Shown: positions 55,333 through 64,000 of the stretch, piece after piece
How positions within the stretch are numbered: the stretch's first letter is position 1
Layout: each line of letters begins with the position of its first letter
NCBI RefSeq assembly: GCF_036174265.1
Contig: NZ_CP108055.1
Coordinates: forward strand, 8,122,001 to 8,186,000
Origin: Streptomyces sp. NBC_00285
GTDB lineage: Bacteria > Actinomycetota > Actinomycetes > Streptomycetales > Streptomycetaceae
Length of the DNA: 64,000 bases
Direction of reading: 5' to 3'
The notes under the pieces: model-generated
Told to the model about the DNA's origin: nothing
Seen by the model: only the letters and a program-made list of their open reading frames with translations
Database searches by the model: none
Position numbers and translations under genes: made by a program

Positions 55333-55413
55333 GTGGCGCGGGGAGCTGCGGGCCGGTTGAGGCCGGTCGCGCCCGCGCGGCGGAGCCGCACATCAATGCG
55401 GCCCCGCGCCCCT
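55333..55413. repeat. Hairpin-forming repeat between convergent genes
   Basis: GGCGCGGGG at 55335 can pair with CCCCGCGCC at 55402, with inner GC-rich pairing. The element resembles the interspersed repeats at 29138 and 49100 in its CGCGCCCC segments. It separates the convergent SIS and GH84 genes and may act as a two-way terminator. Confidence 0.5.
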
Positions 55414-58400
55414 TCAGGGAGTCAGCGCCACCGCCAGCGGATAGGCACCGGTGCTGAAGGACGGCCCTGCCGTCCCCGAGGCGACGTCGATCGGTACCAG
55501 GGCGTTTGTATCGGCTGTCGTCACATACGCCGTGGTGCCGTTCCAGTTCAGGGCCACGTCGAAGGCCGACCTGCCCACCTTCACCGTGCTGCCCGGGGCT
55601 CCGGTGACCGTGTCGACCGGTGTGATCGTGTCGCCGTTGCTCGGGCTGACCCACAGGGTGCGGCCGTCCGGTGACAGACCGAGGCCGTACGCCTGGCCGG
55701 TGACCAGGAGGGTCGGCTCGGTCTCGTTGCTCGACGTGTCGATCGGGGTCACCGTCGAGCCGCCGGAGTTGGAGACGTACACCGTCCTGCCGTCGGGCGC
55801 GGCGACGACGTCGAAGGGGCTCGGGCCCACCGGGATCGCGGTGCCCGCCTCGCCGGTGGTGAGGTCGACAGGGCTGACCGTGTTGTCGTGGATGTTCGCC
55901 ACGTACAGCGTCCTGCCGTCAGGCGTGATCGCCATGTTCTCGGGACCGTCACCCACCGGGATCGGCGTGCCGGTCCTCAGCGTGCCCGTGTCGATCGACT
56001 GCACTGTGCCGTCGGTGTAGTTGGCGACCCAGAGCGTGCCGCCGTCCGGGGTGAGGGCCAGGCCCGCGGGGACCTTGCCCACAGCGACGGTGGCGGTGAC
56101 CTCGCCGCTCGCCACGTCGATCACGCTGACCGTGTTCGAGCCCTGGTTGGCCGCGTACGCGGTACCGCCGTCCGCGCTCACCACGACCTCGCCGGGGTTG
56201 TTGCCGACGGCGATGTTCGTCGTCGTGCCCGAGGAGAGGTCGATGGAACTCACCGACGCGCCACTGAAGTCGGCCGTCAGTGCGCGTGGTGTGCCGGTGC
56301 CGTCGGTGACCTGGACGGGCAGTGCGCGGTCGAGGATGCCGGTGCCTTCGGCGACGACCGGGTGCACCCCCTCCGTCTTGCCCGTGAGGGTGACGGTGAC
56401 GGAGGCCGGGGTGGTCGCCGTGCCCTCGGAGGGCGTGGCGGTGACACCCTCGGGTACGTCGAGCCTCCAACTGACCGTTCTGGCCTGGGCGTCGGACAGG
56501 TTCAGGGTGACCGTCGTCGAGGCGCCGGGCTTCAGGGACAGCGAGGCGGGGGAGAAGGAGGCGTCCACGCCCGGGTCGGGGGCGTTCTCCAGCATCGTCG
56601 TGTAGAGGAACTGGTCCATCACGCCCGGCGAGACCTGCTGCGGGATCGCGTCCAACTCCTTCCGCTCCTGCTGGAGTTGCTTCCAGTACGTCGACACCGC
56701 GGTCGTGTCACCGCGCTTGTTCGCCAGCAGCAGGTCCACGGCCGTTGCGCCCGCGGTCCCGTAGCTGCCGAGTTTGTCGAGCCAGGCGGAGGTCTCGTCG
56801 AGGAACCCCGGGTTGTCGAGGTGGGCGCGCAACCGGGCGGGTGTGGCGGCCATGTCGGTGAAGTAGGACCTCAACGCGGCTGCCGCCCGGCCGAGGCCGC
56901 TGCCCCGGTCGTACGCCTCACGGAAGGCGGCGATCAGTCGGGTGAGGGTCGGCGACTCGGTGGAGTCGAGCTGGGAGGAGTAGTTGTTCTCGGCGAAGAT
57001 CCGCAGCCACTTGGCCGCCTCGGGTCCCGCCAGGTCCCGGACCGACGCGAGGAACGCCCGGCGCGGGTCGTAGGCGTGCGGGTTCCACAGGTAGGCGGCC
57101 GAGGTGAACAGGGCGAGCCGGCTCGCCTCGCCCTGGACCATCGGGTTCGCGGTCACCCCCGTCGCCGCCGCAGCCACGCCGGGTTCCCGGCCCGTGTAGG
57201 GGCCGAGCAGGAGACGGCTGGTGACGTAGTCGTTGACCGGGTAGTTGTCCCAGACCAGGACCGGGTGGCCGTAGACCTCGCGGGCCTGCCTCAGCTGCTC
57301 GGTGGTGACGGTGGGCGCGATGACGCCGACGCCGGTCCACTCGACGACGACCGACGGGTCGAGTTGCTCCCGCAGGGCCTTCTTGTACGGGGAGTCGGCG
57401 AGGTCGGAGTACTCGGTGGGGACCATCTCCAGCGGCTGGAGTCCGGTGTGGCCGTCGGAGAACCGCTGCCACGCGGTGTTCAGCAGACGGGCCTGGGCGG
57501 CGCCCGCCGCACCCCCGCCGGTGCCGAACTCCCGCTCGTCCTCGGGGCAGTTCCACTTCGTGTAGCTGATGTCGTCCAGGGGGATCGCGAAGGAACGGAC
57601 ACCGATGGCGTACAGCGAGTCGAACTTCGCGGTGAGCGCCTTGACGTCGGCGTCGGAGGAGTAGCAGACCGAGAGGCCGGGGGAGAGGGCGTAGGTGAAG
57701 CGGACGTGGTCGGTGTCGGCCCGGTCGACGAGCTCCTTCAAGCGGCCGAGTTCGGCGGCCGGATACTCGTCCCGCCAGCGGGCGCGCAGGTAGTCGTCGT
57801 CCTTGGGGGAGTAGACGTACACGTTCTGTTTCGTACGGCCGTAGAAGTCGAGTTGGGCGAGGCGCTCGGCGTGCGTCCAGGGGGTGCCGTAGAAGCCCTC
57901 GATGACTCCGCGGAGGGCCGCGGTGGGCCAGTCCCGCACGGTGACCACGGGCAACTCGTGCTTGCCGTCGAGGAGTTGGCGCAGGGTCTGGGCCGCGTAG
58001 AAGGTGCCGGTGGTGTCGACGCCGGAGAGGGCAAGGAGGGCCCGGCCGTGGCTGCGGCCGGAGGCGAGGACGTAACCGCCGGAGGCGAGGCCGGACGGGG
58101 AGGCTGCGCCGAGGCGTTCGAGGGCCTTCGCGGTGGCGGTGTTCTCGCCGGGGCCGCCGAGGTACACGGTCAAAGCGGCCGCGGGTGTTCTCTCGTCGGA
58201 GTGGACAGCGGTGACGCGGCCGGCTCCGGCGGCCTTGAGGGCCGTCTCGACGACCTTTCGGGCCGAGGGGTCGGTGCCGGGGCCGACTACCTCGACGACC
58301 CGGTCGGGGACGGGGAGCCGGCCGTGTCCGGCGGTGATTTTCTGGGGGGTGGGCCATACCTCGGGCACGGACGGCCGGGGTTCGGCCGAGGCGGGGACCG

Positions 58401-58470
58401 CAGGGGCGGCGAGGCCGAGGGCCAGCAGCAGGGCGGCGGCCAGACATCTGAGATTGATGAATGAATCCAC
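55414..58470 (-). CDS. Secreted GH84 beta-N-acetylglucosaminidase with YVTN beta-propeller
   Basis: 1,018 residues. A signal peptide (LAAALLLALGLAAPAVPAS) is followed by an N-terminal GH84 accessory domain, then the barrel: RGVIEGFYGTPWTHAERL and FAIPLDDISYT, whose Asp-Asp pair is the catalytic couple of GH84. A helical domain, an Ig-like NEW3 segment (near residue 640) and seven-bladed YVTN-type repeats (GTAYAANQGSNTVSVIDV and similar) complete it. GH84 enzymes remove beta-GlcNAc from glycans. The start is a GTG with a weak ribosome site. It is the only secreted hydrolase in the locus and lies at its right edge. Confidence 0.9.
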   Translation of the reverse strand: MDSFINLRCLAAALLLALGLAAPAVPASAEPRPSVPEVWPTPQKITAGHGRLPVPDRVVEVVGPGTDPSARKVVETALKAAGAGRVTAVHSDERTPAAALTVYLGGPGENTATAKALERLGAASPSGLASGGYVLASGRSHGRALLALSGVDTTGTFYAAQTLRQLLDGKHELPVVTVRDWPTAALRGVIEGFYGTPWTHAERLAQLDFYGRTKQNVYVYSPKDDDYLRARWRDEYPAAELGRLKELVDRADTDHVRFTYALSPGLSVCYSSDADVKALTAKFDSLYAIGVRSFAIPLDDISYTKWNCPEDEREFGTGGGAAGAAQARLLNTAWQRFSDGHTGLQPLEMVPTEYSDLADSPYKKALREQLDPSVVVEWTGVGVIAPTVTTEQLRQAREVYGHPVLVWDNYPVNDYVTSRLLLGPYTGREPGVAAAATGVTANPMVQGEASRLALFTSAAYLWNPHAYDPRRAFLASVRDLAGPEAAKWLRIFAENNYSSQLDSTESPTLTRLIAAFREAYDRGSGLGRAAAALRSYFTDMAATPARLRAHLDNPGFLDETSAWLDKLGSYGTAGATAVDLLLANKRGDTTAVSTYWKQLQQERKELDAIPQQVSPGVMDQFLYTTMLENAPDPGVDASFSPASLSLKPGASTTVTLNLSDAQARTVSWRLDVPEGVTATPSEGTATTPASVTVTLTGKTEGVHPVVAEGTGILDRALPVQVTDGTGTPRALTADFSGASVSSIDLSSGTTTNIAVGNNPGEVVVSADGGTAYAANQGSNTVSVIDVASGEVTATVAVGKVPAGLALTPDGGTLWVANYTDGTVQSIDTGTLRTGTPIPVGDGPENMAITPDGRTLYVANIHDNTVSPVDLTTGEAGTAIPVGPSPFDVVAAPDGRTVYVSNSGGSTVTPIDTSSNETEPTLLVTGQAYGLGLSPDGRTLWVSPSNGDTITPVDTVTGAPGSTVKVGRSAFDVALNWNGTTAYVTTADTNALVPIDVASGTAGPSFSTGAYPLAVALTP

Positions 58471-58488
58471 CTGAGGATGCTAGGAGTG

Positions 58489-58505
58489 TTGAATGCATCA
58501 TTCAA
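58489..58505. promoter_or_regulatory. Inverted repeat before the GH84 gene
   Basis: TTGAATG, a 3-nt spacer and CATTCAA form a perfect 7-nt inverted repeat 19 nt upstream of the GH84 start. The core TTCAATG is shared with the operator at 48466, but the arms differ, so a common regulator is less certain here. Confidence 0.4.
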
Positions 58506-58527
58506 TGGTGCGGGTGTTTCCGGAAGT

Positions 58528-59580
58528 TCACAAAACCTTCCGGTGGACGAGGGCGGACATGCAGAGCACGCCCGGCAACAGGGGAAGCCACACCGTCAGG
58601 ACGCGGTAGCCGATGAGCACGGCCGTGCCGAGACTCACCGGAACGCCGTAGACGGCGAGGGTGAAGACCATCGCCGCGTCGACCGGGCCGATGCCGCCGG
58701 GCGCGGGTACCGATCCGACCGCGGTGCTCGCGGCGAGATAGGCGAACGCGACCTGCGCCCAGGACAGCGTCATGCCGAGCGAGGTACCGACCGCGTGGAT
58801 CACGCTCGCCTGGAGCAGCGGCGCGGCGGCGGCGCCGCCCCAGAGGGCGAGGACGCGGCTCGGCATGGTGTGCAGCCGGCGGGCGTCGGTCAGGGCGGTG
58901 CGCACGAAGGTGGCCGCGGGGCGGCGCAGCGGGCGGACCAGGGTCAACAGCAGGAGTGTGGCGCCGAGTCCGAGACCCGCGGCCACCGCGGGCAGGAACA
59001 GCAAGCGCCGGTCCGGGACGAGGTCACCGAGGCGCAGCAGACCGGGCAGGGCCACCAGGAAGCCCAGCAGCACCAGCGTCTTGGCGATCGGCCTGACCAA
59101 CGCGTACAGGGCGAGCGAGGCGGTGGCCCGGGCCAGCGGGATGCCCTGCCCCTGGAGGAAGCGCAGGGTGACGGCGTGGGCGCCGAGACTCGCCGGCAGT
59201 ACGTGGTTGGCGGCGCCCGCGGCGAACTGCGAGGCGCCCAGGAGCCCTGGCGGCAGGCGTTCGGGCAGGGCGCCCTGCCGGACGACGGACGCGGAGATCC
59301 AGCCCAGGCAGGTGTAGAAGAGCCCGACGAGCAGCCACCAGGGATCGGCGGTGGCCAGCCGCGCGGTGCCGTCGTACAGGGCACGCCAGTCCAGCACCGC
59401 CCATACGCCGATGAGGAGGAGGGGGAGCAGGGTGAGCAGACGGCGGGTGAGACGGGTCAGGGAGCGCCGGGAACCGGCGGCGACGGGTGCCGGGGCGCAG
59501 ATCGTGAGCGGGGCCGGAGCGGCGGCGGTGGCCGGGGCGGGGAGCGGACCCGGGGGACCTTCGAGCGGAAGCAGGGACAC
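58528..59580 (-). CDS. Flippase-like/LPG synthase-type integral membrane protein
   Basis: 350 residues with about eight hydrophobic segments, of the YbhN/lysylphosphatidylglycerol-synthase transmembrane family. The N-terminus is Pro- and Ala-rich and cytoplasmic. Recognisable blocks are ASQFAAGAANHVLPASLGAH and STAVGSVPAPGGIGPVDAAM, the Gly- and Pro-rich turns typical of the family. No catalytic LPG synthase domain is present. Lipid or glycolipid transport is possible. It ends 58 nt from the GH84 gene and is not clearly part of the glycan locus. Confidence 0.85.
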   Translation of the reverse strand: MSLLPLEGPPGPLPAPATAAAPAPLTICAPAPVAAGSRRSLTRLTRRLLTLLPLLLIGVWAVLDWRALYDGTARLATADPWWLLVGLFYTCLGWISASVVRQGALPERLPPGLLGASQFAAGAANHVLPASLGAHAVTLRFLQGQGIPLARATASLALYALVRPIAKTLVLLGFLVALPGLLRLGDLVPDRRLLFLPAVAAGLGLGATLLLLTLVRPLRRPAATFVRTALTDARRLHTMPSRVLALWGGAAAAPLLQASVIHAVGTSLGMTLSWAQVAFAYLAASTAVGSVPAPGGIGPVDAAMVFTLAVYGVPVSLGTAVLIGYRVLTVWLPLLPGVLCMSALVHRKVL

Positions 59581-59759
59581 GGCGCACGTCGTCCTTTCGC
59601 GTCACGTCCCGTGCGGGACAAGGGGCGTGACGGAGGCAAGGCGATGCAGAGGGGACGAGGGAAACGTGCCCGCTCGGTGTGACGTTCAAATGTCCGGCAG
59701 TCGAAGGAGTGCGGGCGGGTGGGCGACACGGCGTGGGGCGCCGGTGCCGGAAACGGGTC

Positions 59760-59788
59760 GCCCCGGCACCCTTTCGGGATGCCGGGGC
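59760..59788 (-). terminator. Terminator hairpin after the I36-like gene
   Basis: GCCCCGGCA and TGCCGGGGC form 9-bp arms, with CCC and GGG continuing the stem inside. The hairpin is 33 nt past the stop of the secreted small protein, in its direction of transcription. The rest of the 240-nt gap to the flippase gene shows no gene. Confidence 0.65.
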
Positions 59789-59820
59789 GGCCGAGCGAAC
59801 CAGGGTCGCGACAGGGGGAT

Positions 59821-60288
59821 TCAGCTGATGAAGGAGCCCGGGGCGCAGGCGGTCGAGGCCACCCAGGTGTGCGACTGGATGTTGTTGTTCATGTTCTGGT
59901 TGTTGGTGAAGTGGTCCCGGCTGAGGTCGTCCACGTACTTCTCGCCCGGCAGGAGGCAGCCGTACGAGGTGTCCTTGTAGTTGTCGAGCCAGTAGAAGGC
60001 CACGACGTCCTTGCCGCCGACGAAGCCGCTGTTCATCACGGACGAGGCGCTGTTCGCGTCGCTGCCCTGGAAGGGGCCGAGGTTGTCGCCCCACGAGGGG
60101 TCGCTGCCCGCGGTGACGCCGAGGAGTGCGCCGCCGCAGTCGGTGCCGTCCCAGGCCCGGACGTCGCCGTCGCGGCCGTGCGCGTTCCAGTTGGCGTTGC
60201 AGCCGGGACCCGCGTGGGCGGCGGCCGGGATGGCGATGCCGAGGACCGCGAGGCCCAGGGTGGCGAGGGAGACGGTCAGCTTGCGCAT
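59821..60288 (-). CDS. Small secreted protein, peptidase inhibitor I36-like
   Basis: 155 residues. The signal peptide (LATLGLAVLGIAIPAAAHA) has a clear AHA cleavage site. The mature part carries four Cys (GPGCNANWN, GTDCGGALL, SYGCLLPGE, STACAPG) that could form two disulfides, and the crystallin-like spacing of Trp, Gly and Asn of Streptomyces I36/SMPI-type proteins. Inhibition of metalloproteases is a possible role, not shown. The ATG has AGGAA upstream. Confidence 0.72.
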   Translation of the reverse strand: MRKLTVSLATLGLAVLGIAIPAAAHAGPGCNANWNAHGRDGDVRAWDGTDCGGALLGVTAGSDPSWGDNLGPFQGSDANSASSVMNSGFVGGKDVVAFYWLDNYKDTSYGCLLPGEKYVDDLSRDHFTNNQNMNNNIQSHTWVASTACAPGSFIS

Positions 60289-60419
60289 GACGGATTCCTG
60301 TTCTGCTTGCGCCTCGTGGGAGGCGTGGGTGGGATCGGTGGGGTGAGAGTCCGCGAGCGTCGTCGCGGGGTCCGTCCGTGACACGGGGTCACGGGTGTCA
60401 GGGGCCGGCGCGTCCTGGA

Positions 60420-61415
60420 TCAGGTGCGGGCCGGGACGGTGCGCTCGGCGAAGGTCAGGGCGTGCCGCTCCATTCGAAGGTGGGCGTCGAGGGCGTGGCC
60501 GTACTTTCCGGCCAGCTCGCCGACATAGCGGGCCTCGCGCCGCTCGCCGATCGCACGCAGGGAGACGGAGCGGGCGCAGGTGGCGTCGGCGACCGCGATC
60601 CGGGTCTCGTTCGCGAAGGTCCTGGCCTCCGCGGCCCGGGTCTGCTCCGCGCTGTGGTCGCGGGTGGAATCGCGTGCCGCGCCGGGGTCGGGGAAGGGGT
60701 GGCCCGCCTTGTTCATGCACTGCGACCAGGCGCTCACCGCGCTGGTGAACTCCTTGTCGTGCAGCAGCTTGTCCACGTACAGGGGGCGCAGGTTCCTGAC
60801 CGTCACGTCGGAGCGGAACCATGCCGCCGGATCGCCGTACAGCAGCTCCTCGGCCTGGGCGGCGCAGCCGCCGGACTGCTTGCTGATCGTGCCGCCGGAC
60901 GGCGTCGGCGACTTCAGCACCACGGCGTCCTGGCCGCCGTCCATCGCGATGTCGAAGGCCTTCTGGCGTGAGCGGGAAAGGGACTTGCGGTAGGCGATGT
61001 TGGGGTTGCGCAGTCGGGTACGGTCCTCCTTCGCCGTGATCCGGCTGCCGTAGCCGTGCCTGCGCGCCCAGTCGATGTCGTCCTGGACGTAGCCGACCGG
61101 CCGGCTCTCGTCGAGGCTCAGCGGCTTTTCCTGCTGGAAGCGGAAACCCTGCTTCCTCATGCAGGCCGCGATGAGGTGCTGCTCGGCGTCGGAGATCCGC
61201 AGGTCCTGCGAGTAGGTGAGCTTGTCGCCCGTCCCGGTGGCGTCGGCCCTCGCGGACGGCGAGGCACGGTGGGCCGCGTCGGTGTCCGCCGCGCAACCGG
61301 TCAGCACGAGCGAGGCCAGCGCGGCGATCACGCCCACGGCGGTGGGTACGCGTCGCGTGCTGCGTCCACTCGGTACCACCGTCCGGCGTGGGGCGTCGGC
61401 GCGCTTCATCGGCAT
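60420..61415 (-). CDS. Lipoprotein of unknown function, 331 aa
   Basis: The signal peptide ends in the lipobox SLVLTGC. The mature protein has four further Cys (ACMRKQGF, GGCAAQAE, SQCMNKAG, ATCARS) and a helical pattern. ACMRKQGF and QCMNKAGHPF are internally similar, suggesting two repeats of one Cys-containing motif. The family is common in actinomycetes but uncharacterised. An ATG two codons downstream could also be the start. It lies 132 nt upstream of the I36-like gene on the same strand. Confidence 0.75.
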   Translation of the reverse strand: MPMKRADAPRRTVVPSGRSTRRVPTAVGVIAALASLVLTGCAADTDAAHRASPSARADATGTGDKLTYSQDLRISDAEQHLIAACMRKQGFRFQQEKPLSLDESRPVGYVQDDIDWARRHGYGSRITAKEDRTRLRNPNIAYRKSLSRSRQKAFDIAMDGGQDAVVLKSPTPSGGTISKQSGGCAAQAEELLYGDPAAWFRSDVTVRNLRPLYVDKLLHDKEFTSAVSAWSQCMNKAGHPFPDPGAARDSTRDHSAEQTRAAEARTFANETRIAVADATCARSVSLRAIGERREARYVGELAGKYGHALDAHLRMERHALTFAERTVPART

Positions 61416-61999
61416 GCTCCCGGGGCGAAGTCGAACTGGGTTGCTCTCACGATCCGTTGACGCCTCGGAAGCCGCGTCCGTATGCCCCTGGACCGCCGAA
61501 TTCTTTTCCTGCGCCGGCGGTCATACGAGGACGGCTCGCGATCCGTCTGCTCTGCCTGCTTCTTCGCCTGCCGACCTCTTCGGACGGCGGACCACGCCGA
61601 GTCGCGACGGAGCGGAGGGCCGGCGACGTACCGGCTGCGGGGCAGGCAGCCGCGTCCGACGCCGACCGGGCGACGGCCGGAACCGCGTGTGACACGGGAC
61701 GCACAGGAATCTTCGACGCGGGAAATATCGGCGGGCCCTCATACGAACGGCCGGGCCCAGCCGTCCCTCAGGCGAGGGGTATCTCTGCGTGCTGTCGAAA
61801 TCCAGCCAACCATCGTCCGGGGGAAGCCGGGCGGAAGGCTCCGCCACGCCGGATGTCAGGGCCTTCTCGGGGGTCCGCGCACGGCTGCCGACTGTCTGGA
61901 TCCAGCCAGGGCTGCCCCATTCCGGTCGTCTGCGGACACCGTCCGTCGATATCGTCGAACACGCATCCGTGGGGCGGGCGGTACGGCGATCGGGGAACG
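61416..61999. other. Intergenic region without a supportable gene
   Basis: The 584 nt between the lipoprotein gene and the SARP gene contain frames on both strands, but none has a convincing start, codon bias or family match. The stretch probably holds the promoters of the two divergent genes. No tRNA or repeat array was seen. Confidence 0.5.
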
Positions 62000-64000
62000 A
62001 TGCTCCAGGTACGTCTGCTCGGCCCTGTCGAGGTGTGGCAGGGCGACCGACGGGCCCCGCTCGGCGGGGTCAGACCCCTGGCGGTCCTGTCTGCACTCGT
62101 CGTCCACCTGGGTGAGGTCCTCTCCACGGAACGGCTCGTGGACTGCGTGTGGGACGAACAGGCCCCCGCGACCGCCAACGCCCTCGTCGCCACGCACGTC
62201 TCCGCGGTACGCCGCGCACTGGCCCGGGTCGACGCGGCCGAGGTGATCCGGACCCGGCCGCCGGGATACGTCGCCGGTCTCGACCCCTCCCAGGTCGACG
62301 CCCGCCGCTTCGAGGAACTGCTCGCGTCCGGCCGGGCCGCGGCCGCCCGGGGCCACACGGGCGAGGCCGCCGACCTGCTCTCCGAGGCGCTCGGGCTGTG
62401 GCGCGGCCAGGAGGCACTGGAAGGGCTGGGGCAGACCTTCGCCCGGATCGAGGCGGCCCGGCTGGCGGAACTGCGGCTGGTCGCCCAGGAGGAGTCCTTC
62501 GGCCTGCACCTGGACCTCGGCCGCGCGGACCGCACCATCGCGCCCCTGCTCGCGCACGTCGCCGCCCACCCCCTCCGGGAACGGCCGCGCGGCCAGCTGA
62601 TGACCGCACTGTTCCGCACCGGACGTGTCTCCGACGCCCTGCGCACCTACCAGGAGGGCCGCGAGGTCCTGCGGGAGGAACTGGGCATCGACGCCGGGCC
62701 GGAACTGCGGGCACTGCACAAGGCGGTACTGACCGACGACCCCGGACTCCACGGAACCGGCCCCAGGACCCAGGACTCGTCGCCGCACGCCATCTCCCCG
62801 CACACCCCCTCCCCGCACGCCCCCTCCCCGTCCGGCCCGGACCGGCCGGCCCGCCATGCCGCACCGCTCGGCACCGTCCCCCGGCCACGGGCCCAGGAAG
62901 CGGCCGGTGCCCCCAAGGCCCGACAGCACGCCCCGAGCCGTACGGCGGCCGACGGCACCGGGCCGGACGCACCCGTGCGACCCGCCCCCTCCCATCTCCC
63001 CCCTGACATAGCCGACTTCGTCGGCCGGTCGGACCAAGTGGCGTGGTCCGTCTCGCTGCTGGGCTCCGTCGACGACGCGGGCCGTACCGCCCCGCCGATC
63101 GGGGTGATCTCCGGACGCTCCGGGACGGGCAAGACCGCGCTCGCCGTCCATGTCGGCCACCGCACCGCCGAACTCTTCCCCGACGGCCGCCTGTTCGTGG
63201 ACCTGCGGGCCGCCGACACCGCCCCCCTGCAACCCGCCGACGCCCTCGCCCGGCTGCTGCGCGCCATGGGCGCCGGACCGGAGACGCTGCCGAGCTCGGT
63301 CGAGGAACTGACGGGCCTGTACCGCACGTACACCGGGCACCGCCGCATCCTGCTGATCCTCGACAACGCCGCCGGTGAGGCACACGTACGACCGCTGCTG
63401 CCGCCCGGACCCGGCTCCGCGGTGCTCGTCACCAGCCGGCGCCGGCTGGTGGCGCTGGAGGGCGCCGCCCACCTCGAACTGACCGTTCCGGACCAGGAGG
63501 AGGCGCTCGAACTCCTGCGCCGTGTCGCCGGGGCGGACCGCGTCCGCGCCGAACCGGAACAGACCGCCGAGATCGTCGCCCTGTGCGGACGGCTGCCGCT
63601 CGCCGTACGCATCGCCGGAGCGCGGCTCGCGGCCCGGCCGCACTGGGTGCCCGGCCGGCTCGCCGCCCGGCTGCGGGACGAGCGGCTCCGGCTCAACGAA
63701 CTGCGCGCCGGGGACCTGGAGTTGCGCACCAGTCTCGAACTGGGCTACGCCGACCTCGACCCGCAGGAGCGGCGCGCCCTGCGCCGGCTGGCCCTGCTCG
63801 ACCTGCCCGACTTCGCGGCCTGGATCGCCGGGCCCCTGCTGGACATCGGCACGGAGGAGGCCGAGGAGGCCGTCGAACGCCTGGTGGACTGCCACTTCAT
63901 CGACGTGATCGGCGTCGACGGCACGGGCCGCAGCCGCTACCGCATCCACGACCTGGCCCGCGAACACGCCCGCGAACGCTGTCTGTCGGAGGAGAGCGCC
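62000..64000 (+). CDS. SARP/AfsR-type regulator, cut by the right edge
   Basis: 667 residues are visible and the frame is open at the edge. Residues 1 to 95 are the OmpR-like winged helix of SARPs (MLQVRLLGPVEVWQGDRRAP); the bacterial transcriptional activation domain follows to about 250. A 90-residue Pro/Ser/His-rich linker holds three SPH repeats (SPHAISPHTPSPHAPSP). An NB-ARC-type ATPase then starts (VISGRSGTGKTALAVHVGH Walker A, RILLILDNA Walker B). A C-terminal TPR region is expected outside the window. Such proteins activate secondary-metabolite genes. The ATG has GGGGAA close by. It faces away from the other genes and its target is unknown. Confidence 0.9.
   Translation, partial: MLQVRLLGPVEVWQGDRRAPLGGVRPLAVLSALVVHLGEVLSTERLVDCVWDEQAPATANALVATHVSAVRRALARVDAAEVIRTRPPGYVAGLDPSQVDARRFEELLASGRAAAARGHTGEAADLLSEALGLWRGQEALEGLGQTFARIEAARLAELRLVAQEESFGLHLDLGRADRTIAPLLAHVAAHPLRERPRGQLMTALFRTGRVSDALRTYQEGREVLREELGIDAGPELRALHKAVLTDDPGLHGTGPRTQDSSPHAISPHTPSPHAPSPSGPDRPARHAAPLGTVPRPRAQEAAGAPKARQHAPSRTAADGTGPDAPVRPAPSHLPPDIADFVGRSDQVAWSVSLLGSVDDAGRTAPPIGVISGRSGTGKTALAVHVGHRTAELFPDGRLFVDLRAADTAPLQPADALARLLRAMGAGPETLPSSVEELTGLYRTYTGHRRILLILDNAAGEAHVRPLLPPGPGSAVLVTSRRRLVALEGAAHLELTVPDQEEALELLRRVAGADRVRAEPEQTAEIVALCGRLPLAVRIAGARLAARPHWVPGRLAARLRDERLRLNELRAGDLELRTSLELGYADLDPQERRALRRLALLDLPDFAAWIAGPLLDIGTEEAEEAVERLVDCHFIDVIGVDGTGRSRYRIHDLAREHARERCLSEESA

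Noticed and set aside
61856..63967. 703-residue minus-strand frame opposite the SARP gene
   Set aside because: The plus-strand product has a complete SARP DNA-binding domain and Walker motifs; the minus frame is repetitive Gly, Arg and Val.
1..64000. tRNA, rRNA, CRISPR, transposase, integrase or attachment site
   Set aside because: No cloverleaf, rRNA block, spaced repeat array or mobile-element protein was seen on either strand.

Overview
The window is high-GC DNA with Streptomyces gene content. The developmental regulator whiI, GTG starts, Shine-Dalgarno spacing, tight head-to-tail and tail-to-tail packing, and sugar ABC transporters without their own ATPase all point that way. From memory, the order ribonuclease D, whiI, DUF3000, hemE ... 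murC, msrB resembles the conserved chromosome core around whiI in S. coelicolor. No tRNA, rRNA, CRISPR array, transposase or integrase was seen.

Positions 1 to 29,100 are core genome: ribonuclease D (cut by the left edge), whiI, the haem genes hemE, hemG and hemQ (coproporphyrin-dependent branch), a rhomboid protease, a CoA-disulfide-reductase-like enzyme, a secreted peptidase, a MNIO (DUF692) locus with a TIGR04222 membrane protein and a DUF4142 protein, a peptidyl-tRNA hydrolase-like protein, a polysaccharide deacetylase, a Rieske-FAD fusion, PPK2, PhoX, a slipin, a SulP transporter coupled to a beta-carbonic anhydrase, zapE, murC and msrB.

Positions 29,356 to 38,810 hold an accessory two-gene biosynthetic unit. 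It is a 2,643-residue AMP-ligase-ACP-KS-AT-DH-KR-ACP-TE protein followed 29 nt later by a carrier-protein-type flavin-dependent halogenase. The thioesterase has a cysteine where serine is usual. A repeat typical of Streptomyces intergenic DNA precedes it.

Positions 38,928 to 58,470 form a glycan-catabolism locus: a NagZ-like GH3, a GH5 beta-mannosidase-like enzyme, a GlcNAc kinase, a second GH3, an ABC importer (binding protein plus two permeases), a GH38 alpha-mannosidase, an RpiR-family regulator, a SIS-domain protein and a secreted GH84 beta-N-acetylglucosaminidase with a beta-propeller. Intergenic regions across the locus carry variants of one 15-bp motif, best seen as a perfect inverted repeat before the binding-protein gene. 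My reading is a regulon for mannose- and GlcNAc-containing glycans, probably N-glycan cores, controlled by the local RpiR protein.

Positions 58,528 to 64,000 hold a flippase-like membrane protein, a small secreted I36-like protein, a lipoprotein of unknown role and a SARP/AfsR-type regulator cut by the right edge.
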